A stretch of 64,000 nt of DNA from Phoenix dactylifera (GCF_009389715.1 NC_052399.1:26421146-26485145), one strand, 5' to 3'; counted from the first letter of the stretch, positions 50,101 through 61,308 are shown. Numbers and translations are program-made. The notes: a model not told the origin generated them from the letters alone.

Positions 50101-53100
50101 TCTGTCGGCTTCCCTTTCTCTCTCTTTTTCTCTCTTTCGTTCTCCCTCTCCTCCACCTCTTCTACTGTGTCGGTACAGGCACGGCACGACACGGGGCTGT
50201 ACTGACCCATGCCGCCAGGCAACCGGTCTGGGGCTCAGTACTGGCACAACAGTCCTTGGTATCAACTGTATTGAAAGTGCTCTATGACAATGATAATTAA
50301 AGAAAAGTCCGTTCTTGAGTAGGAAGCAATGTTTTCTAGTTGTTTCGATATTTGTAAATAAGGATCGATTTTATGTGAAGTGTTGAATTTCAGAATTTTA
50401 TTCGAAGTTATTTTGTTTTGAAGAAAATGTCTTTGCTAGGTTCAGTCCCTTTTCCTCTCTCTCTACTTGTTTTGTCTATTGGACAATCTCTTTTCTCTAT
50501 TTCTGTTATAATAATTCTAATATATTTGTTGTGCAGGACTTATTTTGCGCCTATCTTCCTTTAAGTTCAATTTGAAAATTGATCTTATTTCATTCTTTTC
50601 GACATACCCTAATGCTTAGAAATTGCTGATTTTGTATATCTGGGAGAATGGGACTGCTTTCCTTCTCTTCTCTATTAACTTGTACCTGAAATTTACTTGT
50701 CGATTTCACATATCTGCATGCTATATGATCTGAATGTGGATTTAGGGTCAACATTGAACTGATTCTTTAATTCCATATTTTCTCTTTATGCTTTATCTAA
50801 ACACTAGGGCAGTTTTATTTAGTTTCTTATTTGATCATAATTTCCAATTTGTTCCTCTTCTGTTCTATTTCTGAAAACTTGACAGCAAGAAAAATGTTTG
50901 ATCTTTAATCTAGAGTAAGCTTATCCATAGGACCTTTCATGCATATCTATGGTAATATGTCAAGTAAGTTCCATGAGAAGAGTGGATTTTAAACTTTAGC
51001 CTCTGGATCTTTTGAGTTACTTCTCATTCCTTTAACTAAAGATATTGGATGGTATAAAATTTTTGGTTATGTGCTACAAAAAAAATTCAATTCAGTTAGC
51101 CTCTTCCAATGGATTCAATATTATTAAACTATTTTGATAACTTAATTCAGAAACCTATGAAAACTGTTTGGGAACTAAGTGCTGCACTGATCATAATATC
51201 TTCTTCTATACAAATTCAGATAAGACCTGATCTTGGTCGAATTGAGAAGTGGGTTCTGCGCAATGCATTTGATGATGATCAGAATCCTTATCTGCCAAAG
51301 GTTTGAAATTATTTTTTGATGAATTATGTTTGTGTTGCTTAAACGCTATCACTAAGTTTCTAAAATATCAGTATCTGAGGTCAGGCTTATTTTTTTCTTT
51401 TTTGTAGCACATCCTTTACAGGCAGAAGGAACAATTTAGTGATGGAGTGGGGTATAGCTGGATTGATGGCTTAAAGGACCATGCAAATGAACATGTATGT
51501 CATCTCCATAATTCAAAATGAGTGATAGGAAGCAAATTTTTGCATTTTTTTATGTTTATTGGGCATGCCATAAGATAAAGATAATTTTGCAATATTATGA
51601 TAGTTATTTCTATTATTATATATTTTGCTTCTTTTTCTTTATGGCCAGGTTTCAGATGCCATGTTAAAGAATGCAAGCTTTGTTTATCCTGAGAATACTC
51701 CTACAACAAAAGAAGCATACTACTACCGGACAATATTTGAGAAGTTCTTTCCAAAGGTGCGAAAAAATTTCATCTGAAGCTTTATATTTTAGAAAAGTAT
51801 AAAACACTTTATTAGAAAACTCAGGGAACTTCTTAAATCACTAAGGGTTCATTTTCTTGTGCCTCAGGTCTGATATTTCTTTTAACAGTTGCATATTTTA
51901 ATCAGATAATTGTTTGTTAATAAATTAGAAAGAAAAACAAGAAGTTGAAGCAAAGAAGAAACAAATTCTTCTTCTTCTTCTTCTTCTTCTTCTTCTTTAG
52001 GTACGACTAGTCTTGCAATGCAAGATTAGATTATCCGATACTTCTCTTTTTCCTATTTAGGTGTGGATCCTCCTTCAATCGTGCTGAATCAACGTGTTTT
52101 TGGACGTAAAAAAGGGAGGTTATTCGAATAGGTTGGAAGGCCCGAGAAACTTCTCAGGCCTTGCCAACTTACCTTTAAAACAAAAAGAAGAGAGAGAGAA
52201 TGGGGGCCGGTTTGGAACCAGTCCGACTCGGTGCCAATTGGACAGTTCGCACCGGTTTCGCCCAGAACCGGCCGGTTCAGACTTAGTCCATGAGCTTCGT
52301 GGCCAGTTCCGACCTATTTCGGTTAGTTCCTATCAGTTCGGGACCGGTTTTGGCTTGTTTAGAGCCGATTCCGACAAAATTAGGTGAACTGACCCGGTCC
52401 CCCACCAGGTCGGTTTGGTACTGGACGAACCGGGCGATTCAACTCGGTTTGGCAAACCTTGCTCCTAATGCTCCACGGTTGTATGGCCTCATTGAAATAA
52501 AAGAGTCGTTTCATGTGGCACCATGACCACTTGGTTGACTTCCTTATCACTTTTATTTGATCAGTGCCTGTTATTTAAGGTTTTCAAAAAGGTTTTGAAA
52601 CTTAATAGTAATTGTGCTTATGTTATATCATGCTGTAGGAAGGACAATGATTAGATGAATAGTCAAAAATATTTTCTAGTATCTAAATGTTTTTCAATAT
52701 GTTAGCCTTGCAACTTGTTGGAGAGTAATGTTGGAATGATTGTTTGTGTTTGTGTTGGAACCAAAGAATGCTGAACCGACCCATATCGGCTGGTTCAGCT
52801 CGTACCGAACCGGTCCAGTCTCTGACCGGTCCGGTTCGGCGTTAAAAAATGGTACCGGATGGACCGGTTCGACGTTAAAAAATGGTACCGGCCCCCGTAC
52901 TGGCTCGTACCGGCCTCATACCGGCCCATACCAGCCTCCGTACTGGCCGATATCGACCCATACCAACTCGGACAAATATTTTTGGGCTTTTCGAGGCCGA
53001 ATTGGTGGTACCGGTTCGAACCGGTCCGGTGGCCGACCGGTACGCCTATCGGTACCGGTTCGGCGATCCTTGGTTGGAACCACGTGAAATCTTCCTCTAA

Positions 53101-54251
53101 CCTTGGGCAATATTGATTCCTTTGGATTTTTAGTATATCAATTATGATCAACAGACAAAGCTGTTCAAGAAAATTGAACTAGGCCATTTAGCGTCATGAA
53201 TTTGAGTTCTGATTTAAAACTGAGTTAATATAGTATTGCACGTGGTAACCAAACATATCTATTTTCTTCTCCTCAACAATAATCATGATGTGCACAATGA
53301 CTTTGTCAAATCCCAAGGTATTCAACATATGATTTGGGAGTTCCTTAAACAAAGATAAGAGTGAGTCAAACATGGCACTCCCTTTACCTCATTGTGGAAC
53401 TATAGTCCTAATGGAGAAGGGGATTCTGCAGCTGGTCTCTATTTTTTCATGCTTCGGAGGGCCAAAATATATAAACACACTTCTTAAAACACCTGACCTT
53501 GCACCCTCTTATTGACATCAGAAGTCTGATATAGGTTAGTGAACAGGAATGGGGTTGGATGTTCTAGAAAGTGGCTGTAACGTGTGCGTTGCGCATACTA
53601 ATCTGCATGTTTGTGTATTTTTGTTCCCACTCATTGGAGTCTTGTTTGGTTTATTCAAATTAAGATTGCACGTTGTTCTTTCTGATGCAAATTTTCTTTC
53701 CAGAAAAAAAAATGTTGTAGAATATAGCAATCCATTTTGGAGCTAAAGTGAGTTTGGCTCTATGAGCCTTCATTTTTTTTACAAGATTGATATGCAGGTG
53801 AAATATACATGTCCAGTAGATATGATCTGTGGCCTATAATGCCATATTTGATTTTCAATTACTTAAATATACTGAAATCCGATTTTTTATAGTGTTTAAA
53901 CATCCCGTCATTTGCAGTTTTGGCAAAATTTAGTCTGAACAATTTAATAAGTTTGCTTCGGTCTTTGAAGTTTCTTATCAAGCTCAACTACATCGTGAAC
54001 AGAATGCTGCAAGGTCAACAGTACCAGGAGGCCCCAGTGTGGCGTGCAGTAGTGCAAAAGCAGTAGAATGGGATGCAGCCTGGTCTAAAAATCTTGATCC
54101 ATCTGGTCGAGCTGCTGTTGGGGTTCACACTGCTGCTTACAAGGAGGTACCAGAAAAAGTATCAGCTTCTGACAGTTCCAGTTCAGTGATTGGTTTCTCT
54201 CCAAAACAAGATGGCGCGATTGAGGCAACTGCAACTGCTACCGCTGTTTAA
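32120..54251 (+). CDS. ASN: Asparagine synthetase, glutamine-hydrolysing (14 exons)
   Basis: Exons: 32120-32199, 34115-34253, 34979-35074, 35443-35584, 39389-39484, 39678-39772, 40851-41012, 47985-48065, 48170-48391, 49140-49274, 51220-51300, 51408-51494, 51649-51756, 54003-54251. They join without a frame break to 1773 bases, 590 residues, as expected for plant enzymes (about 580-590). The enzyme makes asparagine and glutamate from aspartate, glutamine and ATP in the cytosol. It begins MCGILAV, with Cys2 as the glutaminase nucleophile after Met removal. The glutaminase domain has [16 protein letters not shown] and [10 protein letters not shown]; the synthetase domain has the PP-loop SGGLDSS (233-239) and [13 protein letters not shown]. 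All are intact. Intron 6 starts GC rather than GT. Introns 4, 7 and 13 carry transposons. Confidence 0.95.
36240..36330 (+). repeat. 31-bp tandem repeat near the left end of the hAT element
   Basis: Nearly three units of CTGGAACCGGTCCTTTTCGG followed by A(T/C)TAGGATC(T/G)G. Subterminal repeats of this sort are typical transposase-binding regions in hAT elements; that role is inferred. Confidence 0.85.
36490..37660 (+). pseudogene. hAT transposase C-terminal region (hATC dimerisation domain)
   Basis: Plus-strand reading around 36505-36660 gives [26 protein letters not shown], then [18 protein letters not shown]. This is the hATC block (SQ...SSS.CERNWS, IHTK.RN.L, L.YV..N.RL) found in hAT transposases and their domesticated relatives. 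After it come DDEDDPM..., a Pro-rich segment with [16 protein letters not shown], and a long Gly/Ser/Tyr tail ([16 protein letters not shown] near 37460). Many in-frame TAG codons stand where CAG (Gln) would be expected, a mark of cytosine methylation decay. Confidence 0.75.
44841..45005 (-). mobile_element. CGGTACCGG-rich repeat, degraded copy
   Basis: The sequence contains TTCGGTACCGGCACAATATGG and ends GTATGGCAAATCTTG, resembling the inverted right end of the MITE family. No 8-base duplication could be matched, so the limits are approximate. Confidence 0.4.
46741..47460 (+). repeat. Two direct repeats, each LTR-like plus primer site
   Basis: Blocks of about 150 bases at 46741-46900 and 47316-47460 share GAAGGTCA, TAGTCTCC/GAGTCTCC, CTTAAGCTT.TGG.TCAAG and TACATGTATATCAAGGCC or CAACATGTATATTAAGGTC. 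The last string resembles an LTR end followed by the Met-tRNA primer site. Both blocks have it, so this is not a plain LTR pair but looks like a tandem arrangement of a very small LTR element. Confidence 0.45.
49842..50258. mobile_element. Foldback-like GA/CT-rich element in ASN intron 10
   Basis: A left arm of purine-rich DNA (GAGAGAGAGAGAGCGGGAG..., 49970-50035) and a right arm of pyrimidine-rich DNA (50097-50163) flank a GC-rich centre with GGCCGGCGGAGGCCGG and CGGCCTCCGCGGG. The outer parts carry CGGTAC and CGAACTG strings and a right end AGTCCTTG, like the hAT-type family. No matching duplication was found at the left. The open frames here (up to 170 codons, both strands) are Arg/Glu or Ser/Leu low-complexity artefacts. 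Confidence 0.5.
51968..51998 (+). repeat. (CTT)n microsatellite in ASN intron 13
   Basis: About ten CTT units. Confidence 0.95.
52195..52461 (-). mobile_element. End of a hAT-type element like that in intron 4
   Basis: The reverse complement starts CAAGGTTTGCCAAACCGAG and then aligns base by base with the left end of the element at 36114 (CGCCCGGTTC, CAGTAC, CCGACCTG, ACCGGGTC). The CCGGTT-rich block ends near 52195 and the left terminus is not certain, so no duplication is claimed. Confidence 0.55.
52762..53072. mobile_element. hAT-type MITE, CCGGTTCG-rich, in ASN intron 13
   Basis: 311 bases flanked by identical GTTGGAAC (52754-52761 and 53073-53080). Terminal inverted repeats are CAAAGAATGCTGAACCG and CAAGGATCGCCGAACCG (13 of 17). 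Inside is a 37-base tandem pair around GTTAAAAAATGGTACCGG. The sequence is dense in GGTACCGG and CCGGTTCG on both strands, and the open frames of 64-118 codons on both strands follow from that repetitive composition. Confidence 0.85.
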
Positions 54252-54560
54252 ATCTTCGCTTCCAGCCTCACCTGATAGAAACAGAATGAAGTTAGAGAAT
54301 AGTTCAATTGGTTAGTTTTTCTTGTTAATACCATCGTGTTCCAGCCTCCTTCGAACCTGTGATACTTGTTTCTAGTTGAGCCAACAGACATTTTCATGTA
54401 TGTTTCATTTTTTGAACTTAATTTGACTTTCGCGTCGTTTGAGTAACTTCAGCGTGGTAAGAATCTAATGGCATGCGTGGATATGATCTACAATCATGTA
54501 TAAACGAATAAGTGCACTCAAGTGTTCTACATCCAAATGCAGCAGCAATTTTGTTCTCTA
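54252..54560 (+). other. ASN 3' untranslated region (probable)
   Basis: Sequence after the TAA at 54249-54251. It is likely to contain the 3' UTR; a clear AATAAA signal was not located close to the stop. Confidence 0.45.
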
Positions 54561-54572
54561 GTATATTAGTTG

Positions 54573-54754
54573 CATGGTTTGCTGTCTCGGTATCGGACTT
54601 CATATTGGTGCCACACTAGCACTATATCGTTAAAGTTTGGTATGGAGTTTTTTCAGCGTACCAAATCTCAGTATGCTTCTCATACCAGATACCGGTACTG
54701 AATCGGTACGGTATGTTTTATCCTATCAGGTTCAGGTTGGTACGGCGAACCATG
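54573..54754. mobile_element. hAT-type MITE, CGGTACGG-rich family, copy 3
   Basis: 182 bases flanked by identical ATTAGTTG (54565-54572 and 54755-54762). Terminal inverted repeats are CATGGTTTGCTGT and CATGGTTCGCCGT (11 of 13). It is similar along its length to 12559-12744. It is non-coding and lies about 320 bases past the asparagine synthetase stop codon. Confidence 0.88.
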
Positions 54755-54762
54755 ATTAGTTG

Positions 54763-57225
54763 TCTTTGTGGATGGTGTAGGGGGGATGAATCTAGATGAT
54801 AGTTTTATCATGTCTTCGATGGAAAGTAGGAGCTTTAAAATGCTCCAAATTTTCCAAATCTTGGTCGATATACTACAGTAAAACATCAACCATTACAGAA
54901 AAATTAAGGTTAACTTGTTCATCTTTCTTAATCATAGTATTTTATTACATTTGCTTAATTCGTCTTCCCTTTGTCCAAGGAGTTCATTGTAACACTCTCC
55001 AGATTTCCCTTGTCTTTGAGGAGGCTGCAACCGGATGAGAATTGATCAGGAAAAGGGGAAGTTTCATTGGTAAGCTGGTGCAAAAAATGGAGATGAAGCC
55101 CTTTGGGGGGATCATTAGTGGTGGTAGGAATGATGTGCCGGGGATGGCCTCTTAGATTAGTGTTTCAAACTTCAAAGGTGATATTATTGATGTGATGATC
55201 GCTTCTTTATCTTCTCTGGCTTCCAATGGCAATCTCAACCATCGAGGAGAGGAAGTGCAGCGTGCTTTAGATAAGGGACAAGGAAGAATGTAATTGACTT
55301 AGTAGATCTTAAACGTGTTCAAAGATTAGATCACCTGACCCAACTCAGCTCAGCTTGAAGTCTGAACCCAAAAATCCTTGACTATAAGTCTCTAATCATT
55401 ATGTAACTCACCATATTTTCATGTTTAGATTCATTAATAAGGTTGTTATAGGTTGGAGTATTAACTAATGGAAGCTTTACCTTCTTGTTGTTGATGTGGT
55501 AATAGAGATCAACAATAATACTCTCTCTTGTTCTCCTCACTTGTCATCCATGTTTTTATTAGTATTTCTTGTAAGTTTCTCCCTCCCTTCTATAAATATG
55601 AGATGGAGCTGGAGGAAATATTGGATACTTCTCCTACCAATACAAAAATAATGTGCCATTCTATATTGTATATTCCATCATGTTTATCCATCAAACTAAA
55701 TGGACATTACCATATATTGCTTACTTAATGTACTCACCTTATTTGTTTATTTTTTAGGGAAGCTTCCCTTGTGATTTACAATGAATACTTCTTATGCAAA
55801 CTGATATAGTGCTACTCTTCGAGGCAGTTTCTTTCAGCATGAGCTGAGATATTTCATTGTTTGTCTTAGGTGAGGATGTCTCAGGGCAAACATGTTTAAT
55901 TCTTGGGCCAATTAGCAGGTAGTCAAATGGAGGTTTCCAATGGATAAATTGAAACAAGAACAGTGAATGTAATGTTATTGGCTATATGTAAGTAATAAAG
56001 AAAGCTAGAACAAAAAGTAAAATAAACGTTTCTCATAAAAAAGTAAAATAAATTGTCTATGGGTAAGATGGCCGTAAAAGTTGTTCTTAGCACCATCAAT
56101 TTGTTTTAAAATAATATGATGGAAGAACTACCACGTCAAATGCTAGGGAAACATTCCAAGACTCGAATAGAAACCTATTCCCAATATAAGAAGGGTGCAA
56201 AAACTTATTTTGTTGGTAGAGCATTTTTTTGTTAACCCAATACACACTTTGACAAGGTTGGACCAACATCAATTTCCAGTATAATCATTAGTTATTCACA
56301 GACAAGTCCCATAGTTTTCATCTTCTTGTATTCTTTTCACTAATATTTAACCATTTAAAAAATTTTATATGCTAGCAAAAAATACCTAATGAACAAAATG
56401 AGGATGTAGGCTCTAATTTGATAACAAAAGGCGTGCAGCCGTATGTCATGAATTTCTTTACCAGAGTTTAATACATGAAATATGACTGCCTTAAGATTCA
56501 TTTCGATAGCTCGATATCCATCAAGATGTACCAATCAAAGAATTCCACGAAGATCGAACAACTGCTTATGTACATCGCATTACATCAATTTTGCTATATA
56601 ACTTTATAATTAACCCTTTACAATTTGTGTGGACATTAGAGAAACCAGATTACCACCCCAAACTGTGCATATAGGTTGGTTTTATTAATTAGCTATGCCT
56701 GATTAAATATGTATTGCCATTACAAGTAACCATCCACAGTCCAAAGAAAAAATATTGCGAACACCGGGCATCAAAACAGCATGGTGGTTCACCAAACAGA
56801 ACAGCTCTTCCAAAGGTCATTGCTCATGGTTCCCCAATAACGAACTGAAGCATCATTCCATATGAACAACATCCCAAATATCCACAATTGTAAAATGTAA
56901 TTGCATCAAATGAACAACCATTTCTTTTCTCATCCATCAAGGAAAAAAAAGAAGAATAAGTCAAGATAGAAGGCAAGAAGGAAACATCAAGAGGTTCGAG
57001 CCAAGTTACTCGTCCAATAATTATCTAAAACTCAAATTGTTTGGAAAAAATTAACAAATTAAGGAACATCCAAAAAATCCACATAAACCATCTTAAAAAC
57101 AAAAGGTATGAAAGAACATAACCACATCTTTACTCCCATGGAAAAACAGGTAAACAACCGATATCTGGTTCATCCATCCATGAATAAATTTTGGCAACGA
57201 TAGCAAAAATTGCTTGCGCATTGTT
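54763..57225. other. Intergenic between ASN and the receptor kinase
   Basis: AT-rich spacer. I see no conserved exon on either strand. The right end, up to about 57225, should contain the 3' UTR of the receptor kinase gene, which is transcribed leftward. Small frames at 55528-55728 and 55754-55957 have no recognisable domain. Confidence 0.45.
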
Positions 57226-60200
57226 TCAGTCAAGAATCAATGCTGTGAAGTCTGAACTCCTCAATGGAATCAGTGGGTTTAGATGATTGGTCATCAGCAT
57301 ATCATCAATTGCATGGTGATCCTGATGATGGCTTCTCTTCGTAGATGCTAAGCTCGATCTGCGGATCTCCTCAATCCGGATCACCACCTCTGACATCGAT
57401 GGTCGCTTGTCCGGGTACCGCGCAGCACAATCTATGGCCAGCTGCAACAGCTGTACCATCTCCTCCTTCAGATTCTGGTACCTTAGAAGCTCAAGATCAA
57501 ACACCTCTGAAATCCAATCCTCTCGGACAACTGATCGAACCCACTTTGGCAGATTGGTGCCCTCCTCATCATGGAAAGCCTGCGTTGGGGACCTGCCTGT
57601 AAGCAGTTCCAGTAGGAGCACACCGAAACTGTACACTTCAGCTTTCTGCGAGACCCTTCGGGCATCGGTGACCTCTGGTGCACAGTAGCCGGCAGCATGA
57701 CAGGGCGTGGTGGAGGGGCTCACGAGATTAGCAAGGCCATGGTCGGAGACATGGGCCTCGAATGATTTGTCCAAGAGGATGTTGGAGGACTTGATGTTGC
57801 CATGTGATACTCCAGGGCCCATGGAGTGGATGTATTCGATGCCTCGGGCTGCATCAAGGGCAATGCCAGATCTTGTCTCCCAGTCAAGAGGGGTCTGAAG
57901 AGCTCCTCTATTCCCTGTATGGTTTGGTGAAGAGAGGAGCATCTATGGTTAGAGCACTGCTTTTCATATTCTCCAAGAATACAAGCAATTTGGAGTATAT
58001 GAATGCTGCCATCAGGAGCAACATAAGGGGTGATTAAGAGTACTGCTGTTCACATAACACAAACAAAAGAAGGATGTTTCTCATTTCTTTTTTAACAAAT
58101 CCAATTAAGACAGAAGCTTTTGCCTAGAAAAGATATAAAATACAAACAAAAATTTTCAGTTTTAAGCCAAAGAAAAAGCTTGCAATCAAGAAGGGAGAAA
58201 AGGAAATAAAATAACAAACACCCACTTGAAGTTCTATAGAGGCAGACAGTTAATACCAGAACTATAGATTAAAAGACAAGGTTGGTGTCAAAGAGACTGC
58301 AGAAAAAACTGGTCCTGACCCACCATGCAAAAGACCAACCCACTTGCATTTCTTTTACTGTAAGATAATTTTAAGCTAGGAAAAAGCATATCATATTGAA
58401 GAAAACTAAAGCATTTCAAAGATAATATCTACCAATACAATTCCATATGTTGTGCACCAACTAAGAAAAGATTGACCCAACTTATGTAATAAAAATATTT
58501 AAACTTTCTAACAGGAAACACATCATAATAAAGCAAATTCATTTTTTATTTCTTTTTTTTCTGAGGAAAGGAGGTCCAGCTACCCAATTTATTAAATCAA
58601 ATCAGCAAAGAAAAAACAGTGACAACCCAAGTCCTCCAATTCCCATTCATTCATACAAAACCAAATCCTTCAACCTTATAATATTGCTGCAGCTTACCAT
58701 CCAAATGAAAAAAAAGATAACACACACCCACCCCCCCACACACAATGCAGCAGAAATCCAATTCTCATGCCCTCAACTTCTCATCCATAATAACTTCATA
58801 AACGTAATTTCATTCAAAATTAACACAAAATATGCCAAAATTTAGACTCCAAACCCAGGATAAGAGGAAATAGTTATTAAAACGTGAACATTTACAGAGT
58901 GAATTAGCCATAACTACAGAAGACAAGGAGTAAGAGGGGCATGAGCTCACCATGGAGAATAGAGGAGAGGCTTCCCATTGGAATGTAATCATAGACAAGA
59001 AGCCTCTCATCCTTGCTGCAGTAAAATGCCTGCAGTGGCACCAAGTTCCGGTGGTCCATCGCGACGATGGCTTCGACCTTCTCCCAGAACTCCCCCTCCG
59101 GGAGGTTGACGTCCTTGAGCCTCTTCACAGCCACCGCCATCCCCATCTCTAGCATTGCCTTGTACGTCGTCCCCGTCGTTCCCTTCCCCAACACCTCCGC
59201 CGACGCCCTCAGCAAATCCTCCAGATCGTACACATCCGTCCCTGGCCTCAAGAACACCAGGCTCTTCCCATACCCACTCCCGCGCGCCGCCGCCGCCGCC
59301 GCCGCCGCCGCAGGCGCCGCATTCCCGTTCTCGACTGCCCCGTTGCCCCTCAACGCCATCACAGACTCCGGCGACTTCCTCCCCGCCGCCGCCATCCTGC
59401 TCCCTCCGCCCCTCCGGCAGAGGATGATGAAGAGAGCGGCGACGATCATCAACCCGACGACGGCGCCGATCACGATCCCGGCGATCGCACCACCGGAGAG
59501 CTTGTTCTTCTCGCTCCCGCCGCTGGCATTGAGCACCGGCGCCGGCGACGTTGATGAGTTCTCCCCTGGGCACGTGCCCAGCGGGCCCCCGCAGAGGCCA
59601 GTGCCCAGGAACGCGTCCGACGATATCCGGCGGAGCCCCACAGGGATGGATCCGTTGAGCGGGTTGAAGGAGACGTTGAACTGGACGAGCATCGGGAGGT
59701 CGAGGTCGGGGATCTCGCCGGAGAGCCGGTTGCGCTCCAGGTAGAGCATCTCGAGGCGGGTGAGGTTGTTGAAACCTGAAGAGATCCCGCCGGTGAAGTT
59801 GTTGGTGGCGAGATTGACTCGAACCAGCTTGTCGAGAGAGAACAGGCCGGCGGGGATCGCGCCGGAGAAGCGGTTCCCCTGGAGGTAGACCATCCGGAGC
59901 TCCTTGCAGTCAGCGAGGTCCGGCGGGAGGGGCCCGGAGAGGGCGTTGAGGCGGAGGCTGACCAACTGGAGGGCGGTGAGGTTGCCGACAGTTCCGGCAG
60001 GGATCTCGCCCACGAGACCGGTAGCCGGGAGCCGGATCCCGGTGACGCGGCCGCCGTGGCAAATCACGCCCACCCACGAGCACGGCGTCGCCGACCCGTT
60101 CCACGGCAGCGCCCCCCGCCCCACGGCAGCTTGGAAGGCCAGGAGCGCAGCTCTGTCGGCCTCCAGATCCGGTGCTCCGCCATGAAAGCACAAGAACATC

Positions 60201-60241
60201 GGGAGGAGAAAGAAGACGAGAAGAAAGCCCGGTGAATCCAT
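57226..60241 (-). CDS. LRR receptor-like kinase, atypical (RKL1/RLK902-like, two exons)
   Basis: Exon 1 is 60241-58951 and exon 2 is 57914-57226, joined at HG/N in frame to 659 residues. A signal peptide spans 1-22; an LRRNT segment with a WNGS...CSWVGVIC motif follows, then about five leucine-rich repeats (65-210), a transmembrane helix (about 251-275), a poly-Ala run (308-319) and a kinase domain (about 340-620). The P-loop is GKGTTGTTYKA and the VAVKRLK lysine is present. The catalytic loop reads HGNIKSSNILL instead of HRD...N, and the metal-binding DFG reads DHG. Both changes are shared by the family annotated as probable inactive receptor kinases in Arabidopsis (At1g48480, At3g17840). 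It probably acts at the plasma membrane as a signalling scaffold; the ligand is unknown. The ATG at 60241 is chosen over one at 60262 because it starts the hydrophobic signal directly. Confidence 0.93.
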
Positions 60242-60700
60242 TGGGAGGTGACCGGATACCACCTTCGGAGTCTTAAACCCCTAACGCCAGCTCCCTTTTA
60301 TTTATAATTAAAAAATAGGATCGTGTTGAATATTACAAACGGCGCTAATGGCCAAATTCCCACTGTATTAAAAAAAATATTATTATTTTAAATAAATCGT
60401 TTTTTAAGATTTACAGATTATCCGCGGAATACCGATTCTTGAATGTTCCGCTCTTAATCCATGTCGAGGAACAAAGATTTACTTCTTTGTCTCCTCGTGA
60501 CGTGGCAAGCGGATGTAGGGCCGCACTGTTTGCCGGCGTAACGGCGGGAGACGTTCAGTTAACGGCAGCGTCCTGGACGGGGACACAGCGAGGAAAGCGC
60601 GTTGACAGCCGTCGGAACTCGTGGCGTCCGGTTTGGCGGCAGTGGGTAAAGATCGTCGTTCCTGATACGGAAATTTAGGTCATGGATGGGGCAATGTTGT
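60242..60700 (-). promoter_or_regulatory. Upstream region of the receptor kinase
   Basis: Read on the minus strand, TTATAAATAAAAGGGAG (about 60290-60306) is a TATA-like signal about 50-60 bases before the ATG. Further upstream is GC-rich and encodes nothing recognisable. Confidence 0.4.
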
Positions 60701-61110
60701 CCGTCTGATGAGGATCGGAGGGTGATGTTATGGGGACGGGGGGTCGCCACATCGAGTAAAGACGAGGGAAATATTTGGGGAGGTGGGGACCACTGACGGC
60801 GACTGACTCGGATTCGTGGGACAGAGTGGGGACCATGGGTCGGGTGTCGGAGAACTTTTTGGATAGCTATGATTGGAGGTCTACTTTTTATGGATCTCAT
60901 TATCGAGTTCGGCCGAACCTCATCACTCTACCGGCGGCCTCATCGTTTTTTTTTTTCTGTCTTTCCGAGATTGGAGAGATTGGATTATAAAAGGAATTGC
61001 AGATCATGGTCATCAATGGATAGATTGGAAAAACTTATATTACCAAATCAAGAATGGTAGGTGCATGGAAACTTTTTGATTTGCTATGATTGAGACATTA
61101 GTCTATTCTC
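60701..61110. other. Intergenic, no gene seen
   Basis: Spacer between the receptor kinase promoter and the duplicated block that begins near 61113. The short open frames here have no domain. Confidence 0.4.
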
Positions 61111-61212
61111 AATCCATCCACTTAATCTGCTATTGGAGGAGTAATGTGTCATTCCCCATGAATTGTATTTGTAATGAACTATCAAGATTATTGTAGGAAA
61201 AATAAAATCAAG

Positions 61213-61308
61213 ATTCTCACTTTTACACAATCATTAGATGAGAATCGAATAGGACTTGAAATTCTCACTTTTACACAATCATTAGATGAGAATCGAATAG
61301 GACTTGAA
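61213..61308 (+). repeat. Perfect 48-bp tandem duplication
   Basis: Units 61213-61260 and 61261-61308 are identical over 48 bases, beginning ATTCTCACTTTTACACAATC. A diverged third copy is at about 63069-63110, as part of the larger duplication. Confidence 0.97.

Noticed and set aside
49710-50300. Open frames of 129 and 170 codons in ASN intron 10
   Set aside because: Low-complexity Arg/Glu and Ser/Leu translations of the GA/CT arms; no domain, and present on both strands.
52740-53151. Overlapping open frames up to 118 codons on both strands
   Set aside because: Produced by the GGTACCGG repeats of the MITE; composition is Arg/Thr/Gly/Pro on all frames.
59067-60191. Long open frames in other frames over the receptor kinase exon 1
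   Set aside because: Antisense or shifted shadows of a GC-rich true exon with intact LRR and kinase motifs.
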